From Chlorops oryzae (taxonomy: Eukaryota > Arthropoda > Insecta > Diptera > Chloropidae), in the NCBI GenBank assembly GCA_020466095.1, contig CM035808.1, positions 38,196,366 through 38,260,365 on the forward strand: a stretch of 64,000 nucleotides of DNA, given 5' to 3'. A program made the position numbers and the translations under genes. Below are positions 47,637 to 59,138 of the stretch, piece by piece; position 1 is the stretch's first letter; each line of letters opens with the position of its first letter. The notes under the pieces were generated by a model. That model saw only the letters and a list, made by a program, of their open reading frames with translations. It ran no database searches and was not told the origin of the DNA.

Positions 47637-50600
47637 TTAGTCCATTCTAGTTTCAAAATGCTTTTCAGAAATCGTCGGCATGACTTGTTGTTGGCCATTA
47701 TACGGAGGTTTATTCAAGAATGGCGTAAGAAGCTCAATCGGGAGTGGGAATATTATGGTGGTATTCTTCTCAGCGGAAATCGTGTTCAGCGTTTGCAAAT
47801 ATCGCAACTAAAATATCAAAATAGTAGGTATTTGAAAACATTTTGAAAAAGTGAAGTCGTTTTCGTTAGATCTACCTGAATGGCTGATGGACTCGCTGCT
47901 AGGATATCGGATGCTTCCTTCAACGAAGTTGATGCTTTCATTTCACCTTCGGCAGCGATGATTTTGGCGCGCGCTTCTCGAGCTGCTTCAGCCTCAGCGG
48001 CCATTGCGCGTTGTAGGGGCTCGGGAAGCGAGACGTCCTTACTATGGATGTAGAAATGCAATTGGAAGTGATGACTGTTATACATTCAGAGCGATCTGTG
48101 ATCTTACATTTCCACACGTTCGACTTGCACACCCCATGGTTCAGTAGCCTCGTCCAAGGACACTTGCATCGAATGCGAAATAGCCTCACGACCGGATAGT
48201 ACTTCAGTCAGTGTATGAATTCCTATAACGTTGCGCAGTGTCGTCGCCGCTAATAGACGTGTTGAGGCCGCATAGTCGCATACTTGAATGACCGCTGAAA
48301 GAGATGAACCGCTTTAGGTTTCTGCTTTTTTTTTTTGTTTTTGATGTGCCTAAGTTATTCTCACCTTTCATTGGATCATTTATGCGGTAATAGACGACGG
48401 CATCTACTGTCACTGTGACGGCGTCCTTTGTCAGAACTCCCTGCGGTGGAACGTTAAACGATACTGTTCGAAGATCAACGTTATAATATTCATCGATGCA
48501 TGGAAGTACGAAGAAAATTCCAGGACCCCGTGGACCTCCAGAGCGCAGTCTTCCCATTCGAAAGATCACCGCTCGTTCGTATTCCGTTACGACTTTGAAG
48601 CAAAGGAAAATCGATATCGGGAAGGTGAGCACCAACAGAATCTTCGAAAGAAGAATGGCCCAGAATTCGACTTTCCCTTGAACATTATTTTCGGCTGTAA
48701 AATTTCATTGAGAATTTCAACAAAAAAAAAATTTTTTTTAATTAAAAGACGGAATAGCTTCACTCGCAGGTATGGTTAGTATCAAATATCAATTTATTAG
48801 AAAGAAGAATACCTAAATAATAATTTCTGAAACTAATTTCTTCCGAATTTCAATTATTCACATTCAAATTGTCTGCAGTCACGCGAAGAGCTCTGAATTT
48901 TGGCCTCATTAAATGTTCTCATTAAATACATAACTTAATGTTTGGAAAAGGGGAATCAGAGAGAAGGGTGATTCGAAAATCTCGTCTTTGATGAAATTTT
49001 TTCCTGATGGCTAGTCAAAACAACAAGGGATGATATATGCTATATTGCTGGCAAACCCAAAAAAAAAAAATTTCCTCCCCGCATTTTTGCAGCAATAGAT
49101 TTTTAGGGTTGTGCCATTACGTCATTTGGGAAAAAATTTTCAGGAGTTAAGTCACTTTCGATGTCGTTATTGAACGCAGAAATGATTTGCAAATTCCATA
49201 AACATTTTTTATTTCATTTTATCTTAAGCAGTTTTTCTCATTACTTTGTTTGACTCATCCTTCAATCTAGATTTATTATTGTAAATGGCCAATACTACTC
49301 CGATTTTACGCGTGCGCATAAACATTTTCTAGCCATAGAAGCGAAATACTAATAACTGGTTGAATTCTCTGTTACAGTAGAGGCTTTTTTGCTTGGCGTT
49401 GAATTAAAAACGAGATAAGCACTCATTATAATGAAATTTCATTTTTTGCGATTAGATAATTTCTCATTGAATTGTTCTATTGATATTAATGTAAATTAAA
49501 TATATAAGGGGCTTTCACTTAAACGTGTATTCTCCTCGAAAACTTCGAAATGTCGCATATCTATAAGCCTTGGAAATGAATGAATTATGGGTTTGCATTC
49601 AAAGTAAAAAGATTGAAACGGTGAAACATTTTTCCAACAAAATTTCATTCATTCATTTTCGAGGCTTTTGGATTTTCGGATTTTCGAGGTTTTACAAGCA
49701 AATTCACCAAAAGGGAATACCCATATTAATAAATTAAAAGTGAGAATATTAAAAGCGAAAAATGTAACACTATTCATAAAAAATTTCATACATTCATTAT
49801 AGGGGCTTCTTGATTCTCCGAAGAAACTCTGTATAACAAATTTTTCTCTATAGAGAAGCGAAAAGTCCCTTAAAGCTACATTATAAGTTCCTTTTTTTCC
49901 CTAATAACGAATTCTCTCTGTAACGAATTTCTTTCCGGTCCCTTGAAATTCGTAATAGAGAATTTCGACTGTACTTATTAGTTTTCCAGATTTTCCAGGC
50001 AAACACAAATTTTGGGGCAAACCCCTAATAAATTTCATTAACTGAAAAATTGCATTCGAATTTTATGCCCTGATTATGTAGGACAACTATGCTCAAACAA
50101 GTTATAACATGAAGACTAGTTGTTATTTCGATATTATGTTTTGAATCTAGCTTAACAACACGATCTTTTTCAGTTGCGTTGTAATTTTTTGACTATTAAA
50201 ATCATACAATAGGGGTATTCAAAAATGCGTTGGAAAATAGTAAAGTCGAAAAATCGGAAAATTGTATCTGCTTAAAAACTTGCGCAAGATACAAAAAAAA
50301 TTTAAAAATTTTTTAAGAAGTCAAAATTTTCCGATTTTCCGACTTTCCAACGTTTTTAACACGCCTTTGTGAATACCCCTATTATTCTAGTTTTGGTTGT
50401 AAGACATAATCAGATAATGAAGTTCAGTTGTGTAGTGTTCAAGGAGACTAGACTAAACTGGTTGTAAATACATAATCAGGGCATTAATCTGTTCTCCTCT
50501 TAACAAAAAGCTTTGAAATTCGAACTGATTGAATAATTGGAAAGAAATAAAAACTATTTTTACGCACTAAATCTGGAGCAGATCCGGCACACAATTTATT

Positions 50601-52765
50601 TATTAAACTTTCTTTTATCAGTCAAGCAAAAAAAAAAACAAAAATCCATTTGAGAAATGAAAGTAAAAAATACACTTGTTTGCAGCATCTTCTCCCAGGA
50701 CATCTGAATGAACTTTTCTTATGTGATTTCTAAACAGGAAAAAATAGTTTAAAAATGTTTTATGGAATAGTTTTTTTAATTACATTTTTATTAAGAATTT
50801 TTTTTTAAAGGTTTTTCGAGCAGAACTCGAAAGTGCATCATGCGTTGCATTTTGTGAGTAACGGAAACAACTTTAAATAAAATATGCAAAAAAAAATTAT
50901 CTGGTTGTGATCAATTTGATGAAAGGAAAAATTTGATGACCTTTTTCTAAAAGTATGAGTTTTGTTGAGGTTTAAAGGTCTACAGAATCTAAGTCTCATC
51001 GTCGATCTGTAACACAGTGCTACAGTGATTTTTCACTTTTCAAGTGACCTAGTTCAAGTTGTAGGTCTTGATGAGTACATCATGAAAATGTGTTTCAAAA
51101 TTGTCTAACACCCCCAAATTTTCAAGTTATTGTTTAAAAACCGTTTTTCCCGTACTCCGCGCACTTAAACGATTGTCACTCCGTCAATTTTTGACCGATT
51201 TTCAATTGCTACACAGTTTTGGAAACTAGAAACATTGAGCTTTCGAAACATATACAATTATCTATACTGCCTACAAAAAAAAACGGATATTTATGAAAGT
51301 TATCTAAAATTTACCCATTTTTTTTTCACGTTGTTTAGAGTTTGACGTATTGACATGAAAAGACTTAAGACATGATGAGAGTCAAATTTTCATGTTTACA
51401 AAAAACGTTGTAACTTGAACATTTTTCAACCGATTTTGATAAGCGATAGCATATTTTACTCGAGATACAATGTACTTTGATAATAACTGTAAGAAAGCTG
51501 AATGTTTTTTAGGATTTGTTACATAAAAAATACGTCAAACTCTAAACAACGTGAAAAAAAATCGGTCAAAAATTGACGGAGTGACAATCGTTTAAGTGCG
51601 CGGAGTACGGGAAAAACGGTTTTTAAACAATAACTTGAAAATTTGGGGGTGTTAGACAATTTTGAAACACATTTTCATGATGTACTCATCAAGATCTACA
51701 ACGTATGCTAGGTCGCTCAAAAAGTGATTTCGATTTTTTTTTTTTTTTTGTAGCACAGTGTAATTTATGTGAGAAGCTTAAGAGGAGTTAAATAATTTTA
51801 ATTTAGGAATAATTTGTTGAAATCGGATGATGCATTGTCGAGTGCTGCTGGAATAAGCTGCAATACCGGCATAAAAAAAATTTTTTTTTTTTTTTCAAAA
51901 ATCAATAAAAAAACCCTTCCAGATAGATTTCTTTAAATATGGTATATTTTGTTTAGAAGACCAAAGTCCATAATAAAAGTGCATTTAGCTGTTCAGAAAA
52001 AATATAAAGTTAATTGTTTGTAAACTAGTGTTATTTATTTATAAAAAAAAATTTATTAAATGCATCTATCATAATAAATAAGTTGATGCCATTCAAATTT
52101 CGAACTATTTCGATTCTTGTCTAATTAAATTCATTATTTTCTTTTGGTTTTTAGAGAGCACGCCCGCCTTTGAAATAAACAATTTCAATAGCCGCACAAA
52201 CGCTACCTCTTCCCAAGGTTAACGAAACAACTAAAATTTTAGGTTTTTTTTTTTGATTTTTGTTTTATTTCGATCGAACAAACTTCTTCAGCTACGCTTG
52301 AATATTCATGTATCTGCTCACATGCAAACACGCGCAAATGCATGTAAGCACTTATAGGTACATATATAAATAAACGAATTGAAATATCTCACAAAGACAA
52401 GAATAGAATAAACTGTTGAGTTCATTGATAGACGAACAAGTGGTTTAAAAATAATTTCAAAACAATCCCTCGCAATGGCGCACCTCACTTTAATGTATAC
52501 ATAAATATCCACATCTATATACATATTTAGGTCATTGGGCCGCGCTTCAATTTATTATCTTCCACAAAATTGTATATGACATGTTGCATTAACATATATC
52601 TCTGATAAACAAACGCAATTCAATGAGCGATCACTCAAGCAATATGGAACGGAACGTACATGTTTGTAATCCCTTTCGTGGCGCATTTACCGGAACTGGC
52701 TCTGCTGGCACTTCAATTGATAAGGGAGCACTTTCGCGATCTTCCTGTAATTTTGATGTATTCAT
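47637..52765 (-). CDS. Stomatin-like band-7/SPFH membrane protein
   Basis: Minus-strand exons 52765-52660, 48694-48365, 48294-48108, 48041-47876 and 47807-47637 total 960 nt (319 residues). Stomatins are monotopic membrane proteins that oligomerise in cholesterol-rich membrane and modulate ion channels. Seen: a hydrophobic hairpin (FWAILLSKILLVLTFPISIF), then the SPFH domain: TEYERAVIFRMGRL, GPRGPGIFFVLPCID, VPPQGVLTKDAVTVTVDAVV, TRLLAATTLRNVIG, VERVEIKDVSLP, LQRAMAAEAEAAREARAKII, then LRYLQTLNTISAEKNTTIIF. The tail QQQVMPTISEKHFETRMD is unique. The first exon (MNTSKLQEDRES...RKGLQT) lies 4 kb upstream; it is accepted because it has an ATG, a GTACGT donor and the phase-1 junction required, but it has no domain support. 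The four SPFH exons are certain. Confidence 0.88.
50065..50484. mobile_element. TIR element hosting a nested MITE
   Basis: ATGCCCTGATTATGTA (50065-50080) and its exact complement (50069-50084 mirrored at 50469-50484) bound 420 bp. A second element at 50212-50379 sits inside. Confidence 0.7.
50212..50379. mobile_element. Nested MITE with TA duplication
   Basis: GGGGTATTCA / TGAATACCCC ends flanked by TA; inner inverted sequence GTTGGAAAatAGTAAAGTCG-like and CGACTTTCCAAC extends the palindrome. Confidence 0.75.
51013..51760. mobile_element. Foldback element with about 200-bp arms
   Basis: Starts CACAGTGCTACAG and ends TGTAGCACAGTG. Left-arm sequence from GTAGGTCTTGATGAGTACAT to TCCGTCAATTTTTGACCGAT recurs inverted at 51555-51700 almost perfectly, and an inner pair (CACGTTGTTTAGAGTTTGAC) extends it. 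No coding sequence. Confidence 0.85.
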
Positions 52766-53422
52766 TTTCGAAACTTTTTTCCGACCATCAACTGTCGTTT
52801 AAATAAACCCCTCAATGTACGCGTCTAAAGTCAACGTAGCGCTTCCGTCCGTTGCAGTTCTATTTCGCTTGCAATCCGAGAGTCGACTGATTGCTGAGCG
52901 ATTGGGTCGTTTCATTAGCGCCGCACACCAGCGGACTAGTTCACGTAGCTGGCATATTTTGCTTCGATGAATGACGTCATCGAGACAAATACTAAAATTC
53001 ATTATAAAAAGTGGTTGCTCTTATCGCCGGCATACTTCCTTAATGCGTAGTGCCAAATAAAAATCAACCGTTCGGAAAAAGGGTTTTCTGGTTAAATTCC
53101 TTGCGAAAGAACCCCACCATAAACACACAATTATAGCTTGCTGTGTCAAAATAAATATGATATAGCAGTCCAAACTTTTGTTCATTTAATATTACGATAG
53201 GAAAATGTCAAAAAATAATCTAAATTTCTAATCTATCGAACTGCATCTTTCGTATTAGTTTATCAGTTTTTTTTTTTTTTTTTACATTGATCATTGCTGT
53301 TAAAAATACGACTTCGAAAAAATGCCATAAAAACCACAATATTCGATTAAAAATATGAACAAATTCCTTTCAATTTTCAAATTAATACATTTGAATAATG
53401 TTTTTAAAATATTTTTAATATT

Positions 53423-54285
53423 TATACCCGACACACTCTGTGTCGAGAGTATATTGCGTTTGTGTGGTTGTGTGTAACACCCAGAACCAGTCGAGATAGA
53501 CCATACAAAATATATATAGAAATGATCAGCGTCACCAGGAGATTCGATTTAGACATGTCCGTCCGTCTGTCTGTCTGTCTGTTTGTATACAGTTATCTTA
53601 TCGAAGGAGTTGAGCTATCTCGACAAAATTTGGTATGCGTGCTCACGGCGACATGAGTAAGAACAAGTTCGAGAATGGACCCGATCGGACCATTTTTAGG
53701 GGTACCTCCAGTACTAGGGTCTGTTATGAAAATCACAAAAACTGTTCTAAAACCGAAGTTTTTCAAGATATTTTGATGAAATTTCATATTTGATCATATT
53801 GAAAGGCCAGTAATATAATTTCCAAAAATTGGAAAAGTGGGCGTGGCAGAAGGGCGGTTTTCGAAAATTGTCTCCTACACCCGAAATTCAAATGGGACTT
53901 GAACAAAAGATGACACGTATGCTTCCTTTGTAGTCATTAACATCCTTCCAAAAAATTTCCTTGATCGGTCCATTATTAAGGGTACCTCCAGTACTAGGGT
54001 CTGTCACAAAAATCCCAAAACTGCCTCAAAATCGGACTTTTTCAAAATATTTTAATGAAACTAAGAATTTGAGCGTATATTTAAGCCTCCGATTATAATT
54101 AAACAAAAATTGGAAAAGTGGGCGTGGCAAACGGGCAGTTTTCATAAAGAAATTTAACAAAAGTCAGTATATGGGGCCCATTATGGCCTTAAATAACTCT
54201 TGATATGAAAAACTATTTGAACATGTGTGTCTGTGTCGGGTATTCTATTGTCAGGCTCGCCTGACTATAACACCCTTACTTGTTT
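53423..54285 (+). mobile_element. mini-me-like (DINE/Helitron-related) element with short GTCY array
   Basis: Same start, core and end as 31811-32747, 863 bp. The GTCY array (53557-53586) has only about 7 units against about 26 in the other copy. Internal GGGTACCTCCAGTACTAGGG occurs twice in each copy. Confidence 0.8.
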
Positions 54286-54540
54286 AAAAATTATTTAGGC
54301 AATTCACATCCATTTTAAATTTATCTCCAGCTAAAATGGGTATTTTTTGAGCTACAATTGCTGGAGATAGATTTAAAAGGGATTTTAGAAGACTTAAGAC
54401 ATAGCTTAAATATGTTTGTACACTGAACTAATAACACAATTTTACAAATGGTATTAAACTTTTGGATCTGAGGAACTGACAGTTATTTTTGACGTAATTT
54501 AGTGTGCTGAACTCAAATATTGTAACGGTTTTTTAAGATT

Positions 54541-55054
54541 GGCACTAGATTCGGAGGTATGGACCAAAAACCGTTATTTAGGACATTGACTCACTTAACA
54601 AGCTGTAACTTCGTTGTTTGTTAAGCGATTTAAAAATTTTTTACATCTATAAAAAGTATTGTATTGAATTCTCAATTTTTTTTTTCTGGAAAAAGTTGAA
54701 TAGCTTCGTTTATTTTCAACCAATTTTTAAGACCGATACGTCATTTTGTTGGAAATTGAATGTTTTTTCTTAAATAATGCCGATGTGAAGGCTTTGTAGT
54801 GAACAAATTGGAATAAAATGGCTCCAAAGTTGAAAAATTTGGAAAAAGTTCAAACAAATTCACTTTGTCATTAGAAAAATGCCAATAAGTTAAAAAGTTT
54901 CAGCAAACTGTTTATATTTCTGAAAGATCATTTTTTAACTTTTTATAGACGTAAAAAAAATTAAAATCGCTTGACAAACAACGAAGTTACAGCTTGTTAA
55001 GTGAGTCAATGTCCTAAATAACGGTTTTTGGTCTATATCTCCGAATCTAGAGCC
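54541..55054. mobile_element. Foldback-type element, about 115-bp arms
   Basis: GGCACTAGATTCGGAGGTAT at the left pairs with the complement of CTCCGAATCTAGAGCC at the right; arms include ACCAAAAACCGTTATTTAGG and TTAACAAGCTGTAACTTCGT in both orientations. 280-bp centre without coding content. Confidence 0.8.
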
Positions 55055-55180
55055 TATCTTTCCTTTCATTTTTTATTGAAAATATATTTATATGAAGCCT
55101 TTCATTTCTAACAGAGCTGGAGATAGCTCGTAAGTAATTAAAATTTCCCCTCAAGCGGTAAAAGGCAATAAATCACATCA

Positions 55181-55431
55181 ATTGAATCATCGCCTCGAAT
55201 AACGTTGTAAGCGACAAATTTTACATTTTTCGAAATTTGTCATGCCAGACAGTACGAACAAAGTCATTTCACTTCTTTATGGTTATTAATTAGTTGAGAA
55301 TTATCCAAGAATTGAACAAATAAAAACACTTTTTTGATAGCTCAAGGGGCTAGAGTAGGATTGACATTAAAAGACAGAAAAAAGGTTTAAAAAATTGTCG
55401 CTTACAACGTTATTCGAGGCGATGATTCAAT
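55181..55431. mobile_element. MITE with perfect 37-bp inverted repeats
   Basis: Positions 55181-55217 (ATTGAATCATCGCCTCGAAT...) and 55395-55431 are exact complements; 251 bp in all. The perfection suggests a young insertion. Confidence 0.85.
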
Positions 55432-55531
55432 TTTCGAAATGAAATACCCTTCTCCGGGACAGGTAAAACATTCACATATCAAATAAACTTTTCTTTAAAA
55501 CTTAGAAAAAAAAATTTGGTAATTTTTCTTC

Positions 55532-55603
55532 TCTTGTAGAAATACTACTCTTCTTTTTTAGAGCTTAAGGTTAAGATAAATGAAGAGTAGTATTTCTACA
55601 AGA
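55532..55603. repeat. 72-nt hairpin with perfect 22-bp stem
   Basis: TCTTGTAGAAATACTACTCT(TC) at 55532-55553 pairs exactly with 55582-55603 around a 28-nt loop. Pre-miRNA-like dimensions, although perfect pairing is more typical of a mini-inverted repeat. Confidence 0.7.
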
Positions 55604-57149
55604 TAATAAAAATAATTATAAAGGTCGAAGCACAATAAAATATAATAAAAATAAATTTAATTTGATCAAAAGAAATTGGGCATTCTTAACACAGATAAAC
55701 TGAATTCGAATTGAGCTACCAAAAGTTCACTATGTTTGAAATTTATTGCTTGACCTTGTATCCTATTTGTAAATGTCTTCTTCACTTCTCGTCTCGGACC
55801 TACACAAAATAGCTTCGTCTTGGACCTACACAAAATAGTTCGTCTTGGACCTATACAAAATCGCTCCTATTATACCTAACAGAAAATTTTTAACGAGCAA
55901 TTAGCGATTTTAAAAAAAGGCCATTTTCCCACGATAAGAAGATCAATACCAGATTCAATTGATTAAATGATTTGGTTAACCATTCGGTAATCTCATTTTA
56001 CTCATGATTGGCGCATTTTCCACATTGAAACGAAGTTGAAACACAATTTCAAAATTAGTAAAGAGTATGTAATTACTTTTCCTTTCAATACTTTATTCAT
56101 ATTTGATGCGTTTTCATCAATTTCTATATTTCTATAATTACACATTTTACATCTCATTACTAAAGCCGCTTGATCATCTAGTGATCACTATTCAGGATTT
56201 TCTTTCGCTTGCGTTTCGTCGATTGTATTTCCAAATCCGTTGTAATGCCAGGTCTTTGAGCAAGAGCACAACGTTTGCATTAGTCTCGTTTGAGGTCGGT
56301 AGAGCTAGAATACAACAAATATTAAAAAGATATTTTATGGTCTATTTTAATCACTTACATCCTTAATTGAGCCCTGAATGCAATATTCCATATTCAATAC
56401 TCAATACTCAATATTCATCAACTTCAGTTGGATTAAAAAAAAGGCAGCAAAATTACAATTAAGTAATTCAAAATTTTAAAATAAAAGAACCTTCATTATT
56501 GTCTCATATATCCAAACGATTTTATTTCTGTTCACTAAATAACCGCATTTATCTTATCGCTATTTATATATCAAATGTTTTTTTTTTACATTATTTTAAA
56601 ATTAATAACGCTTAAAAAACTATCTTAGCTTATATTGCTTTCAAAGAAATTCTAATGCTCAACACTTGATGGAAATTTGCTTAGAATGTGTAGCGACATG
56701 TTCAAACTTAATTTAAAAAATCATTAGACTTTTGCCACGATTGCAAATGCAAAAAGAACACTGTTAGAAAATTCGTATTACTCGGATATTTATGACTAGG
56801 GCTCGGAAAAATATGCATTCAAAATGACGTGAAATGCGGTTAAACTGATGAAAAAATGCTGGTAGCTACTCCAAATTCATTCCTATGAAAAGTATCATTA
56901 AAATCATTGTTTTATGGTTAAAAACTCATTAAAATTATTCAAATTTGAGGGGGTTTCTTCTTATGCATTGCAATTTAAAATTTAATTCAAGAAAATATTA
57001 ATAATAAAGAATTGTTTTCGAGCCCTTTTTATGCCAGAAAGAAGTATAAGAGAAGAGAGTGCATTATTGTCTGAAAATATTTGAGAAATAGGTATGTTGG
57101 TTTTTTTTTTTTACAGTCTTAAGGCTTAAGTAATCCATTTCGACATTTA

Positions 57150-57312
57150 GACCCTCTTTCGCGAAATCATCGTATGTTACATTTTTACGAAATGGGCTTT
57201 TTGGTACAAATTTCTTCTAGAGCCTTCAATTCATCGGCTGGCAAAATATAATAGGTCTAAGCTAAGTTATGGAGATACATACGTAACATACGATAATTTC
57301 GCGAAAAGGGAC
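57150..57312. repeat. Inverted-repeat element, about 30-bp arms
   Basis: CTTTCGCGAAATCATCGTAT / ATACGATAATTTCGCGAAAAG arms bound 160 bp. No coding content. Confidence 0.65.
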
Positions 57313-57852
57313 AGATTTATGCGTTTAAATTGAATTGATTAAAGCATTTTTTCAGACCAAAACTTTTAAATTTTGCTACTTCTTAAGGCTTTTTTTACAT
57401 ATATATAATATATACATTTTTACTTAGATTTGGTGTTTATAGATATCAAAGAATATCAGAATACAGAGAGACTTTTCAAAAATAATATTTTTAACATATT
57501 TTGGTTATATCGATATAATCATTTGGTTACAAATGCCTAAGACAACGTAAATCACATTTAAATGTGCCATGAATTCATTTGCTTTATATTTATGTGTATA
57601 TATTTTCTTTCATTTTCAACTTAACAAATAGAATTGTAAAATTTTTTTTTGGCAATTTTCAATATTTAACAAAAAATAAATAAAATGCTCTAGTATTGAA
57701 TCACCTAGAAAATTATCAAATTGAATGTACGTACCCCTTGCCTTTCTCTCTACTTAATGTTAATAAAGCTGTGCGATTTCAGCTGCATGGTGAAGATTCA
57801 CATCATCCCACTCTCCAACATTATCCATCCACGCAACCGTTTGAGGCTTTCG

Positions 57853-58222
57853 TTATTCATTGTACATGCCATCGACCAAGAAATCCATGCGACGATAGTG
57901 TCTGGTGGACCAGTAATCCCGGAAACGTCGATAAACGGTGAAGAGCACAGCAATAGCAAGTGGAATCGTTAGCATCATTGTCAAAACGGGGACGAAGTAT
58001 TCGCGATTTGAACGATAACTAGCCGAGAACTCTTGCGATGGTTCCGCATTCGGGTATTCCCGGATTGAGGCCGCTTCCGGGAGCGGAAATTTGGAGTTGG
58101 CGGCAGCAGAAACAACATTTTCTGCATTTTGAAGTTCTTTCCTTTCCTTTTCAGTTAAATCCTCTAAGCCGTATGTTATTGTTGGTTTCTTAGGCTTTTG
58201 TGTGGTCGTGGTCGTTGTTGTT

Positions 58223-58255
<33 letters not shown>

Positions 58256-58848
58256 CTTGTTGTTGTTGTTGTTGAAGTACTTTTTGTGGTTGATTGGAGG
58301 ATGGTGGAATTTTTAGTATCCTGAATTGTCTGATTTTCGGCTTTATTGCTTAAAGTACTTAAAGGTTTATTTGCATTAGTTTCCACTGATTTATTCCCAT
58401 CCGACGAACTCTTTGGAAAATTCACAGCAACTCCTTCAGCAACTATTGCGAATCCTTGGTCTTCTGATTTGATTGTCGCTGTCGCATTTTTCGTGTCATT
58501 TCTTTGAGATTCTACTTTTTGTATATTACCGACAACGGGATTAATATCTGTCGGCGTTGTTTTCCTACTTATAGGTTTGTTGCTCGCCAGTTGACCATCC
58601 TTGTTGTTGCCTCCATCTTTCTTTGCCATTTGCTGTAACCGTAATTTGGCCAATTCCGTTGCGTTTACGATTTTCGTCTGTGCATTTGGAATAACCACAT
58701 AATTGTTCTTGTTGTTGTTGCTGTCATTTTTGGCACTTTCGTTTTTCACTTCAATCGAATTCCCTTTATTACTGTTCTCTCCAACCGTTGGCGCATAGCA
58801 ATTCAGCCAGACGAATGCACAAGCACAAAATATGATATCTAAACGCAT
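57853..58848 (-). CDS. Single-pass membrane protein with Thr-rich, mucin-like stalk
   Basis: A single exon of 331 residues. I do not recognise a named family. Seen: N-terminal signal peptide (MRLDIIFCACAFVWLNCYA); an Asn/Ser/Lys-rich ectodomain with several N-glycosylation sequons; a run of about 25 Thr interrupted by Ser, encoded by ACN repeats at about 58210-58270; TYGLEDLTEKERKELQNAEN with helix-forming character; one membrane helix near residues 285-305 (FVPVLTMMLTIPLAIAVLF); and a short basic cytoplasmic tail (VYRRFRDYWSTRHYRRMDF) ending LVDGMYNE. An in-frame ATG eight codons upstream (58872) is possible, but starting at 58848 puts the signal peptide at the terminus. Type I topology is predicted; the function is unknown. 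Confidence 0.8.
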
Positions 58849-59138
58849 TTTATGAGTTCCGTTTGTATGCAAAAATCAAATTTTGAATCACAAAAACATT
58901 CTGGAGCAATACCAAACAGTGTTCTTATTGTTAAGCCGTCATTAATTGAAAGTGTCAGTTTTGTCATTAGGGACATTGTTGCCGTTTTGGATTCAATTAT
59001 GTACATCAAATTGGATACCTTTCAATTGCAAAGCTTCAATGTCGACGTTTACACGTGCATTAACTCGAGTCAACAAATTATGAATTGAAATTGAATATGA
59101 AAATTCCAAATGCGGCCATAGTGGAAACAGCACCTAAT

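Larger units (their letters stand above)
48695..52659 (-). other. Intron 1 of the stomatin-like gene
   Basis: 4-kb AT-rich intron. It holds a 420-bp TIR element with another MITE nested in it (50065-50484) and a foldback element (51013-51760). From 48770 to 50040 and from 51800 to 52650 I see no gene or clear repeat. Confidence 0.6.
52766..57852. other. Intergenic region between stomatin-like and Thr-rich membrane protein genes
   Basis: 5 kb with no supportable exon. The first few hundred bases should be the stomatin promoter. Then: mini-me-like element (53423-54285), inverted-arm element (54541-55054), element with perfect 37-bp inverted repeats (55181-55431), a 72-nt hairpin (55532-55603) and an inverted-repeat element (57150-57312). 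55620-57140 shows only AT-rich sequence to me. Confidence 0.5.
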
